Source: Kineosporia aurantiaca JCM 3230 (GTDB lineage: Bacteria; Actinomycetota; Actinomycetes; Actinomycetales; Kineosporiaceae). Taken from it: a stretch of 64,000 nucleotides of DNA. The DNA is taken from contig JODP01000012.1 of assembly GCA_000719025.1 (NCBI GenBank), positions 62,001-126,000 on the forward strand. Direction: 5' to 3'. Below the pieces are notes generated by a model, which worked only from the letters and a program-made list of their open reading frames with translations, searched no databases and was not told where the DNA came from. Position numbers and translations under genes: made by a program. Shown here piece after piece: positions 9,401 to 16,500 of this stretch. Within the stretch, counting starts at the first letter, position 1. The number at the start of each line of letters is the position of its first letter.

Positions 9401-10560
9401 CGGTGGACGTTTTCCAGGCCGATATCTCTGTCCGCGAGGATGTTTCGGGCTTGGTTGAGCGGATCCAGGCGGTCGGTCCCGGGTTGAGCGCGGTGATGCA
9501 CACCGCAGGCACTGCTCAGGCGACCGCCTTGGCGCAGACCTCGGTGGCGGAGCTGGCGTCGCTGGCGGCGGTGAAGACGGCCGCGACCCGGCATCTGGAC
9601 GAGCTGACCGCGGACCTGGATCTGGACGCGTTCGTGCTGTTCTCGTCGATCTCGGCGATCTGGGGAAGTGGTCTGCAGCCCGGTTACGCGGCGACCAACG
9701 CCTTCCTGGACGCGCTGGCCGAGAACCGGCGTTCGCGGGGCAAGGTGGCGACGTCGGTGGCCTGGGGGCCGTGGGACGGCGGCGGCATGAGCGACCGTGA
9801 GGGCAAGTCGGCGATGGTCAAGCGGGGTCTGCGGCTGCTGCCGCCGGATCTCGCGGTACGGGCGCTGGGTCAGGCTCTGGATGCCGACGAAACATCCTTG
9901 CTGGTTGCTGATCTGGACTGGGTCACGTTCGCTCCGGCCTTCACCCTGCGCCGCCCGAGCCCACTGATCGAGGCCCTGGACGAGGTCCGGGAGGCGCTTT
10001 CGGCCGGGACCTCGGACGAGGTCGAGGGTGAGACCAACGCCCTGGCCGATGAGCTGGCGGCCCTGGATCCGGCCGATCAGGACCGGTGGCTGCTGGACCT
10101 GGTCCGGACTCAGGCGGCGGCGGTGCTCAGCTACCCCTCTGCGGAGGACGTGGACGCCGACCGGGCCTTCACCGATCTGGGCTCGGACTCGCTGACCGCG
10201 ATCGAGCTGCGCAACAAGCTGAACGCCGCGACCGGGATGCGCTTGTCGGCGACGTTGCTGTTCGACTTCACCAGTCCCCGGGCGGTGGCCCAGCACCTGC
10301 GCACTCTGCTGGTGCCGGAGGGGGTTTCGGCTGCCGCGCCGGTGCTTTCCGAGCTCGACCGGCTCGAGGAACTGCTCGACCGGGCGGGCAAGGCGGAGGG
10401 CGAGGGGGCCGGCCAGATCACCGCGCGGCTGGAGTCGGTGCTGGCCCGGTGGAAGGAGTCCCGGGCCGGCCGGGGCCGGGCCGATGTCTCCGGAAAGCTT
10501 GAGTCCTCCTCCGACGAAGAGGTCTTCGATTTCCTCGGGAAAGAGCTGGGGATCTTCTGA
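1..10560 (+). CDS. Gene A: modular type I PKS, 5' truncated (AT end-ACP, modules 1 and 2)
   Basis: The frame is open from base 1 to a TGA at 10558-10560 (3519 aa visible); the true start lies upstream. The first codons read into the LPTYAF motif that follows an AT domain. Domain order: AT tail, ACP (Ser at 292), KS1-AT1-KR1-ACP1, KS2-AT2-KR2-ACP2, then a C-terminal docking segment (about 10330-10557) ending in a DEEVFDFLGKELG-type helix. It extends a polyketide by two cycles, each with ketoreduction, using NADPH and acyl-CoA extenders in the cytosol. The docking tail should hand the chain to gene B, which starts 24 bp downstream. Oddities are a very long Gly-rich linker between KS2 and AT2, a Asp-Ser-Gly expansion inside AT2, and an FVAH specificity motif in AT1. 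Family assignment is certain; the product is unknown. Confidence 0.97.
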   Translation, partial: RVALPTYAFARQDLWAMPARSASAASTVVRSRPAAPAEPLIAVGAETDLGRRLAGLPEPEQDRVITDLVRAWIAGILGYPSPDDVDLDWPFGELGFTSLMAVELRDRLSQATGLRLSATLAFDHPTPAAVARFLRTRLISGGFADGLSEDTVAAVTGDPIAIVGIGCRFPGGSNTPEAFWELLAGGRDVVDAFPANRGWNTDELFDDDPDRAGTTHIQAGGFLHEADAFDAGFFGISPREALTMDPQQRLLLETSWEALERAGIDPTTLRGSRTAVFAGGTASRYGADQPEGALDGGLVTGTATSVLSGRISYTLGLEGPAMTVDTACSSGLVAVHLASAALRSGEASLALAGAAFVTASPVMFTDFSRALGLAPDGRCKAFGAGADGMGVAEGAGMVVLERLSDARRNGHPVLALVAGSAVNQDGASNGLTAPNGPSQQRVIRAALASAGLSASDVDAVEAHGTGTPLGDPIEAGALLETYGQGRPEDRPLWLGSVKSNVGHAQQAAGAVGLIKMILALRNGLLPQTLHADAPSPHIDWDSGAVSLLTSAREWPVNEGRVRRAGVSAFGISGTNAHVILEEAPVSAEKRPPARADVLFAASAEAIAPVADEGSSVASESGPSEAARTPLVWLLSARSASALTGQAERLAAFVSAHPEVPATDIGWSLAETRATHEYRAAVVGADAEALTAGLTALIEGGQVPGLVPSIGSAASTGRVVFVFPGQGTQWAGMGRELAASSPLFAQRLAECGRALAPHITWSFEDVLNGVEGAPGIERADVVQPLLWAVMVSLAAVWEAAGVRPDAVIGHSQGEIAAACVAGILSLEDAARVVAVRSRALSSLAVEAGMLSVVMPVAAVEELLTAHPELSVAAVNGPATTVVSGDLSALDTFERVLSKRRVLRWRIPQTDFVAHSVRVEPLAEVIVSELEGIEARPGRIPLYSTVTGERLDGTELGAAYWYANVRERVRFQEAVTSLASTGHRTYLEISPQPVLTGPIGETLEELSLSGAPVVLGTLEREDAGGRRLVTALAQAHVHGLRIDWSRVLPAGRRVDLPTYAFSQQRFWLKSQTRMVAGSTREVVIDDWRYRVSWPTVTAPSAVKLSGSWLLVTGEAGRDRVAQVAGLLRDSGAQAVVVDIAGESLDRATLKDRVLEAGPVAGVVSFLSLDERTYQETNTGLVGTMALIQALGDAELLAPLWVVTSGAVSTAADELLARPVQAQIWGFARVAAIEHPDRWGGLIDLPYDATNLADPGHLDEVALARVGSVLAGLPEDQVAIRSDGLHARRLVRARREGGALPAGGWKPRGTVLITGGTGAIGRLVAGWASGRGASRVVLTSRSGSSAAGIATIAAGLAERGTTVDVVAADSSRRSDLVELLRWIGPSLSSVMHTAGVVDNGVVDSLTPDRLGPVLTAKATSAQLLDELTAGSDLDAFVLFSSASATFGAGGQANYAAANHFLDALAQNRHGRGLTALSVAWGPWAGGGVAAASEATRKRLSRNRWEVLMDPKPALRALGEALDGPDSSLTVMDIDWDLLTTAGGETGLQHAPFVRDLPEVQRMNAATVGAGGALAGQIAGLPRDEQLQTLIGVVQTEVGAVLDYAAAEDVDAGRAFSELGFDSLTSVELRNRLSGVTGLRLSAGLLFDHPTPTALAGYLRDELLGDAGVEVVAAVGPVDEPIAIVGMGCRFPGGVRTPDQLWQLLASGTDAISGFPADRGWDLEALYNADPASAGTTYVRSGGFVHEAGEFDPGFFGISPREALAMDPQQRLLLEISWEALERAGVDPVSLKGSRTGVFAGGYSSNYAMVGSQTGHETADAIEGHLMAGNATSVISGRVAYVLGLEGPAVTMDTACSSSLVAMHMAVRALRSGECDLALAGGVTIMATPWDLVVFSRQRGLAPDGRSKAFGASADGMGMAEGAGMLALERLSDARRNGHPVLAVLRGTAINQDGASNGLTAPNGPSQQRVIRAALADAGLGTDDVDVVEAHGTGTPLGDPIEAEALLSTYGRGRSGERALWLGSVKSNIGHTQAAAGVAGVMKMVLSLQHGSLPMSLHTDEPTPHVDWSAGGVRLLRSSVPWAPGDRVRRAGVSAFGISGTNAHVIVEEAPAVVAGWGDNRPSGELGQADVDGEDLSILAAGVRSGSAIQDAGSAGSAGSAGSAGSAGSAGSGVAGGQHGLSGLGGSGGSGGLGVAGGQHDSSGLGGSGGPSGVDGSSGRGGSGGPSGVDGSSDLGGRGDREGLGGHEDLQVHKIHDGQWVREGRTGREDLKEHEGHDGDQVYEGHRSHVGHDGLGGLGGQDGLGGSGGQGGSGGSGGQDGLGGQEGLGGSGGLGGRDGLGGSGGHGGSGGHGGSGGSGGPLLAWLISAHSAQGLAGQARELAAFVAARPEVEPADVAASLLGRTLLEHRAVVRGRTADELLAGLRALAEGQDGVTGRASRPKVGFVFAGQGAQKAGMGRELYAASPVFAEAFDRAAELVEAELGHPIRDVVLGDSGDSGDSGDSGDGGEGERADRTLYAQTGLFAVEVGLLAVLAAAGVKPDVVAGHSVGEIAAAYAAGVLELGDAAKLVAARARLMEALPDGGAMGAIEATEAEVLESLEWLDGVGGVGIAAVNGPNAVVVSGDAEGVDQVVEAWREQGRRVRRLRVSHAFHSARMDPVLDELAQVAAGLRYAAPSTTWVGALAGEVVSEPTAEYWPAQARQAVRFGDVLTTMADAGVSVVVEIGPDGTLSGMGSGVLGERAEFVPLLRARLAADDSLVGALSRLHVTGVGVEWARLLPKGRRVELPTYAFQNQRFWAVGPRKLRLDGGSGSVVGSGAGGVAEAGFWTAVETGDLGGLAKTLEMDGERLGELLPALTSWRNRELGRSATGNWRYRVVWEPVVDPEPAELSGNWLVVAPETGIEEADAWTSRLVAAGAEVSVVHCSAATTTPTDLADKIVTAGIHNFAGVISLLALDESVRVDHPAVVAGHGANQDLVQVLGELEIVAPLWILTSGAVEDVRNPGQAQSWGLGRVVGLEHPERWGGLIDLPETPDERSVARLVSVLAGGLGAEDQVVIRERGLLARRLEHLAEARPKREWTPRGTVLITGGTGAIGGHVAHWLADRGAARIVLTSRSGVRAEGTVERVAQLAELGTTVDVFQADISVREDVSGLVERIQAVGPGLSAVMHTAGTAQATALAQTSVAELASLAAVKTAATRHLDELTADLDLDAFVLFSSISAIWGSGLQPGYAATNAFLDALAENRRSRGKVATSVAWGPWDGGGMSDREGKSAMVKRGLRLLPPDLAVRALGQALDADETSLLVADLDWVTFAPAFTLRRPSPLIEALDEVREALSAGTSDEVEGETNALADELAALDPADQDRWLLDLVRTQAAAVLSYPSAEDVDADRAFTDLGSDSLTAIELRNKLNAATGMRLSATLLFDFTSPRAVAQHLRTLLVPEGVSAAAPVLSELDRLEELLDRAGKAEGEGAGQITARLESVLARWKESRAGRGRADVSGKLESSSDEEVFDFLGKELGIF
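472..4990 (+). other. PKS module 1: KS-AT(FVAH)-KR(B-type)-ACP
   Basis: KS1 (about 472-1750) has the active Cys at 982 in VDTACSS and the HGTGTPLGDP and NVGH histidine motifs. AT1 (about 2149-3080) has GHSQGE (Ser 2428), but FVAH (2728-2739) stands where YASH or HAFH normally lies, so the extender cannot be read with confidence. KR1 (structural half from about 3247, TGGTGAIG near 3931) has catalytic Tyr 4351, no diagnostic Trp, Asn before the Tyr, and VDN in place of LDD. This suggests a B-type alcohol. ACP1 serine is at 4855. There is no DH or ER, so a beta-hydroxyl should remain. Confidence 0.9.
6336..7070 (+). repeat. Gly-rich minisatellite-like linker between KS2 and AT2
   Basis: In frame with gene A, this stretch encodes about 245 residues that no other module here contains. 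It starts with an AGS tripeptide array. Next come imperfect direct repeats at about 6505/6568 (63 bp apart), 6616/6661 (45 bp apart) and 6730/6793 (63 bp apart; EDLQVHKIHDG versus EDLKEHEGHDG). It ends in a long Gly-Gly-X tract from about 6869. The middle copies are His/Glu/Asp-rich and visibly lower in GC. In other modules the same joint is an ordinary short linker after the NAHVILEEAP motif. It reads as a flexible expanded linker; no catalytic motif is visible. Confidence 0.93.
6442..6504 (+). repeat. 9-bp tandem array (gctggttcg), six perfect copies plus one variant
   Basis: Six perfect copies of gctggttcg run from 6442 to 6495, followed by one degenerate copy (gctggctcg, 6496-6504). In frame they encode (Ala-Gly-Ser)n at the start of the Gly-rich linker. 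The unit is a multiple of three, so changes in copy number keep the frame. Confidence 0.97.
7471..7515 (+). repeat. 9-bp tandem array (gacagcggt) inside AT2
   Basis: Four perfect copies of gacagcggt (7471-7506) and one variant (gacggcggt) encode DSGDSGDSGDSGDGG within AT2, just before the ADRTLYAQTGLFAVEV segment. The sister malonyl ATs of modules 4 and 6 have only short SEEEDPRADRT- or GAPDDPRADQT-like loops here. This is therefore a lengthened surface loop in an otherwise normal AT. Confidence 0.95.
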
Positions 10561-10584
10561 CGTGATGGAAATTGGGGTCCGCAA
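10561..10584 (+). promoter_or_regulatory. Gene A-gene B gap with ribosome binding site
   Basis: The 24-bp gap holds a weak Shine-Dalgarno-like GGGG (10574-10577) 7 bases before the GTG start of gene B. An ATG at 10565 is out of frame and hits a stop after seven codons. No promoter or terminator is visible, which supports co-transcription. Confidence 0.7.
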
Positions 10585-13500
10585 GTGAGTGAAGACGACA
10601 AGCTCCGGTACTTCCTGCGGCGGGTCACGGCGAACCTGCACGAGACCCGACAGCGGCTGGCCGACCTGGAGTCGGCGGCCGGGGAACCGATCGCCATCGT
10701 CGGGATGGGCTGCCGGTTCCCCGGCGGCGTCACCAGTCCCGAGACCTTCTGGGACCTGATCGCCGGCGGCGTGGACGCGATCTCCGAGTTCCCCGCCGAC
10801 CGGGGCTGGGACCTGGCGGGCTCGCAGGTCGCAGCGGGCGGCTTCATCCAGGGCGCCACCGAGTTCGACCCCGGCTTCTTCGGGATCAGCCCGCGCGAGG
10901 CGGTGGCCATGGACCCGCAACAGCGGCTGCTGCTGACGGTGGCCTGGGAGGCGCTGGAGCGGGCCGGGATCGACCCGACCTCACTGCGCGGCTCGGCCAC
11001 CGGGGTGTTCGCCGGAGCCTCGCACTCGGGCTACGGCTGGGGGTCCGGCGACCTCGAGGGACACCTGGTCACCGGCACCTCCGCGAGCATCCTCTCCGGG
11101 CGGATCGCCTACACGCTCGGCCTGGAGGGCCCGGCCGTCACCGTCGACACGGCCTGCTCCTCCGCACTGGTCTGCCTGCACCTGGCCAGCCGCGCCCTGC
11201 GCGCCGGCGAGTGCTCGATGGCCCTGGTCGGCGGCGTGTTCGTGGCCTCCACCCCGGTGATGTTCACCGACTTCAGCGCCCAGCTCGGTCTCGCGCCGGA
11301 CGGGCGCTGCAAGGCGTTCGGCGACGGCGCTAACGGCATGGGGGTGGCCGAAGGATCGGGCATGATCGTGCTCGAGCGGCTGTCCGACGCCCGCAAGAAC
11401 GGTCACCACGTGCTCGCCGTGGTCCGCGGCAGTGCGATGAACCAGGACGGCGCGTCCAACGGCCTGACTGCCCCCAACGGCCCCTCACAGCAGAGGGTGA
11501 TCCGGGCCGCACTGGCCGATGCGAAGCTCTCGCCCGCTGACATCGACGCCGTCGAGGCGCACGGCACCGGCACCTCGCTGGGCGACCCGATCGAGGCCCA
11601 CGCCCTGCTGGCCACGTACGGGCAGGACCGGCCCGAGGACCGGCCGCTGCTGCTCGGCTCGGTCAAGGCCAACATCGGCCACGCCCAGCAGGCCGCCGGT
11701 ATGGCCGGCCTGATGAAGATCGTGATGGCGCTGCAGAACAACCTGCTGCCGCGCACCCTGCACGCCGACCAGCCCTCCTCGCACATCGACTGGGACTCCG
11801 GCCGGGTGCGGCTGCTGACCGAGGAGCAGCCCTGGGAACCGGGTGAGCGCCCGCGCCGGATGGGGCTTTCCGGGTTCGGGATGAGCGGCACCAACGTGCA
11901 CGTGATCCTCTCGGATCCGCCCGCGCCGGAAGCCGAGGAACCGCCGGCCGAGGGAGAACCCGAAGAGGTCGTCGAGGAAGAAGTTCCCCCTCTCGCAGTG
12001 CTTTCCGAGGCGCCGCCGGTCTGGATGCTGTCCGGCCGTACCGCAGCCGGGATGAGTGAGCAGGCGGAGCGGCTGGCCTCGCTGGCGACGCAGAAGCCGG
12101 AACTGCGGCCGGTGGACATTGCGTGGTCTCTGGCCCATACCCGCTCGCGGTTCGAGTATCGCGCAGTGGTCCGGGCCGATGACCGGGACGGTCTGATCGC
12201 CGGGCTCGGCGACCTGGCTGAGGGTAACCGCAATCCGGGCGTTGCCTCGGGCATTGTCACCAGCACCGGCAAGACCGTGTTCGTTTTCCCCGGCCAGGGC
12301 GCTCAGTGGGCGGGCATGGGCGATGAGATGCGTCGCGTCTCGCCGGTCTTCGCCGCCCGTCTGGCCGAGTGCGCGGCGGCGCTCGCTCCGCACGTGGACT
12401 GGAACCTGGAAGATGTCCTGGCCGGCCGTGAGGGTGCTCCGGGCATCGAGCAGGCTGCCGTGGTTCAGCCTGCTCTCTGGGCGGTCATGGTCTCCCTGGC
12501 CGCGGTCTGGGAGGCCGCCGGAATTGTCCCGGATGCCGTCGTCGGGCACAGCCAGGGTGAGATCGCCGCCGCGTGCGTGGCGGGCATCCTGTCCTTGGAA
12601 GACGCCGCTCACGTGATTGCTGCTCGCAGCCGGGCGTTGTCGGGCCTAGCCGTTGAAGCAGGCATGCTCTCGGTGGTCATGCCGGTCGCTGCGGTCGAGG
12701 AGCTGCTGGTCTCCTTCGATTCGCTGTCGGTGGCGGCCGTGAACGGTCCGGCGACCACGGTGGTCTCGGGGGACCTGGCTGCTCTGGACAAGTTCGAACG
12801 GGTGCTGTCCAAGCGGCGGGTGCTGCGCTGGCGGATCCCGCAGACCGACTTCGTGGCGCACTCGGCCCGGGTGGAGCCGCTGGCCGAGCCGCTGCGTCGG
12901 GAACTGGCCGGGATTGCGCCGCAGGCCGGGCGGGTGCCGATGTTCTCCACGGTTACCGGTGAGCGGATTGACGGCACCACGATGGACGACGGCTACTGGT
13001 ACTCCAACGTGCGCGAGCGCGTCCGTTTTCAGGACGCCGTCGTCGCGGCCGGGCAGTCCGGCGGGCGCACCTTCGTCGAGGTCTCGCCCCAGCCGGTGCT
13101 CACCGGCCCGATCACCGAGACGTTCGAGGATCTGGCGGTGCCGACGTCACCGGTGATCACCGGGACGCTGGAGCGGGAGAACCCGGGCGCGGCGCGGTTC
13201 CTGGGAGCGCTGGCCCACCTGCACGTGCACGGCGGCCGGGTGGACTGGACCCGGGTGCTGCCCGAGGGCTCGATCGTCGATCTGCCCACCTACGCGTTCC
13301 AGACCGAGCGTTACTGGCTTGAGCCCACCCTCACCAAGGTGGCTCGGCCGGAGGCTGCTCGCACAGATACGGCTTCCTGGCGGTACAGCACCGAGTGGGC
13401 GCCCGTGGCCGCACCGCTGGATGCCTCGAAGCTTTCCGGGACCTGGCTTCTGGTTACCGGCGACGCTTCGCCAGTCGAACGCTGCTCGCAGATGTTGTCG

Positions 13501-16500
13501 GCTCACGGCGCCTCGGTGGTGACGATCCCGGCGACCGGTCTGGATCGTGAAGCGCTGGCTGCAGCGGTTGCGGTTCCGGGTGTGACCGGTGTTCTGTCTC
13601 TGCTCGCGCTGGACGAGACGCCGCGGCCGGACTTCGGGGACGTGGCGGTCGGGGTGGCGGACACGCTGACCCTGATCCAGGCGCTGGGCGATGCCGGGAT
13701 CGACGCTCCGCTGTGGGTGCTGTCGTCCGGCGCGGTGGACGCGGTCGAGGGCGACGAGTTGTCCTCGCCGGTCCAGGTTCAGGCTCGTGCTCTGGGCCGG
13801 GTGGCGAGCTTGGAGCACCGGGACCGCTGGGGCGGCCTGATCGACCTTCCCTTGGACGAGTGGGACTCCGCGCTGGAGTCGCGCCTGGCCGCTGTGCTTT
13901 CCGGCATCACCGGCGAGATTGAGACCGCGATCCGGACCGAGGGTATTTTCGGACGGCGCCTGGTCCCGGCCGCTGTCGAGCACGAGTTCGAGTGGACGCC
14001 CGGCGGCACCGTGCTGATCACCGGGGGCACGGGCGCGATCGGCGGGCACGTCGCCCGCTGGGTCGCCGGACGGAATGCTCAGCGCGTTGCTCTGGTCAGC
14101 CGGTCCGGGCCGGCCGCGGTCGATGCCGGTCTGATCGCGGACCTGGTCACTGCCGGTACCGCAGTCGACGTCGTTTCGGTCGATGTCTCCCTTCGCGACG
14201 AGCTGGAGGCCCTGCTCGCCCGGATCGCCGCGACCGGCCCGGCCGTCTCGAGCGTCATGCACACCGCCGGGGTGGTCGACAACGGAACGCTCGATCGTCT
14301 CGACGTGCCTCGCCTGAGCACGGTACTGGCGGCCAAGGCCACCAGCGCCGCCCTCCTCGACGAGCTGACCGACGACCTCGACGCGTTCGTCCTTTTCTCC
14401 TCGGCTGCAGCCACTTTCGGTGGCGGAGGGCAGGGCAACTACGCTGCGGCCAACGCCTACCTGGACGCACTCGCGCAGAACCGACGTCACCGCGGCCTGC
14501 CCGGTACCTCGCTGGCCTGGGGGCCGTGGGCCGGTGGCGGCGTGGCCGCCTCGAGTGAGAAGACCAAGCAGCGCCTGGCCCGAAACAGCTGGGAAGTCCT
14601 GATGGACCCGGCCTTGTGCGTGAAGGCGCTGGGTGAGGCCCTGGACGGGGATGACACCGCGCTCACGGTCATGGACGTCGACTGGTCGAAGATGAGCGGC
14701 GTCCCGGGGATGTCCGATCTGCACACCGTGCCCCTGGTGCGCGACCTTCCCCAGGTCCGGGCGCTGGCGCCGGAGATCGTGGTGGAGAGCACCGGCGTCC
14801 AGGCCGAGGGCGCCCTGGCCCTGCAGTTGCTCCAGCTCTCCAAGACCGAGCAGGAGCGCATCCTCACCGACCTGATCCGGTCCGAGGTCGCGGCCGTCCT
14901 GAACTACCCGTCGCTGTCCAGCGTGGACGGAGCACGGGCGTTCAGCGACCTCGGGTTCGACTCGCTGACCGCGGTCGAGCTGCGCAACCAGCTGAGCAGC
15001 GCGACCGGTCTGAGGCTGCCTGCGAGCCTGCTGTTCGACTATCCGACCCCGCTCGTGCTGGCCACTCATTTGCGGACGTCCTTGGTCGGCTCCTCGGGGG
15101 CGGCTTCGGCCGAGCCGGTGGTCGGGGCGGCGTCGGCGGTCGACCTCGAGCCCATTGCGATTGTCGGGATGGGCGGGCGATACCCGGGCGGGATCGACGG
15201 GCCGGAGAGCTTCTGGGAGATGCTTTCCTCAGGTTCGGAGGGCTATTCGCCGGTCCCGGTGAACCGGGGTTGGGACACCGCGAACTTGTTCGACCCGGAT
15301 CCGGACCACCCGGGCACGGCCTACGTCCAAGCCGGTGGGTTCGTCCAGGAGGCCGGGCAGTTCGATCCCGGGTTTTTCGGGATCAGCCCCCGCGAGGCGC
15401 TGGCGATGGACCCGCAACAGCGACTCCTGCTCGAAACCTCCTGGGAGGCGCTGGAACGCGCCGGGATCGATCCGCGCTCGCTGAGGGGCTCGGCGACGGG
15501 AGTGTTCGCCGGTGGCTACAGCTCCGGCTACGCGATGGGGATCCAGACCTCGCCCGAGGGCACGGCCGGGCTCGAAGGTCACATGGTCACCGGCAACGCG
15601 GGAAGCGTCATCTCGGGGCGGATCTCCTATCTTCTGGGCCTCGAGGGTCCTTCGCTGACCATTGACACCGCCTGCTCCTCGTCCCTGGTCGCCATGCACC
15701 TGGCGGTCACGGCCCTGCGTTCCGGGGAGTGCCGGCTGGCGCTGGCCGGGGGCGTGACCGTGATGGCCACCCCGGCCGAGCTGATCGGCTTCTCCAAGCA
15801 GCGCGGCCTGGCCCAGGACGGCCGCTCCAAGTCCTTCTCGGCCTCGGCCGACGGCATGGGCATGGCCGAGGGTGCGGGCCTGATCGTGCTCGAGCGGCTC
15901 TCCGACGCCCAGCGCAACGGGCATCCGGTCCTGGCCGTGATCCGCGGTACGGCGGTGAACCAGGACGGTGCATCCAACGGCCTGACCGCGCCCAACGGTC
16001 CCTCGCAGCAGCGGGTGATCCGGGCAGCGCTGGCCAACGCCGGGCTGACCACGGCGGACATCGACGCGGTCGAGGCGCACGGCACCGGCACGGTCCTGGG
16101 CGACCCGATCGAGGCCCAGGCCCTGGCGGCCACGTACGGCGTGGACCGGCCGCAGGAGCGTCCGCTGTACCTGGGCTCGGTGAAGTCGAACTTCGGGCAT
16201 TCGCAGGCGGCTGCGGGCGTGGCCGGGGTGATCAAGATGGTGCTTGCGCTGCAGCATGAGCAGTTGCCGCAGAGCCTGCACTCCGGGGAGCGGTCGCCGC
16301 ACATCGAATGGGACGGCTCGGGCCTGCACCTGCTGACCGAGGCGGTTTCCTGGCCGTCGCGCCTGGCTTCGGAGGGCGAGGCTCGGCGGGCCGGGATCTC
16401 GGCCTTCGGGATCAGCGGGACGAACGCGCATGTGGTGATCGAAGAGGCGCCGAGCGTCGGCGTGGCGAATGAAGCGGCGTCCCCTGAGCCGACCCTGGCC

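Larger units (their letters stand above)
5023..10310 (+). other. PKS module 2: KS-Gly-rich linker-AT(malonyl)-KR(A-type)-ACP
   Basis: KS2 (5026-6320) has Cys 5554. AT2 (about 7318-8270) has GHSVGE (Ser 7633) and HAFH (7939-7950), the malonyl-CoA signature. A helical dimerization element typical of DH-less modules starts near 8470 (FWTAVETGDL). KR2 (from 8608) has WGSGLQPGY with Trp 141 and Gln 146 in the usual KR numbering and catalytic Tyr 9685, predicting an A1 alcohol. ACP2 has GSDSL rather than GFDSL (Ser 10189). The KS-AT linker is enlarged by about 245 residues, described separately. Confidence 0.93.
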
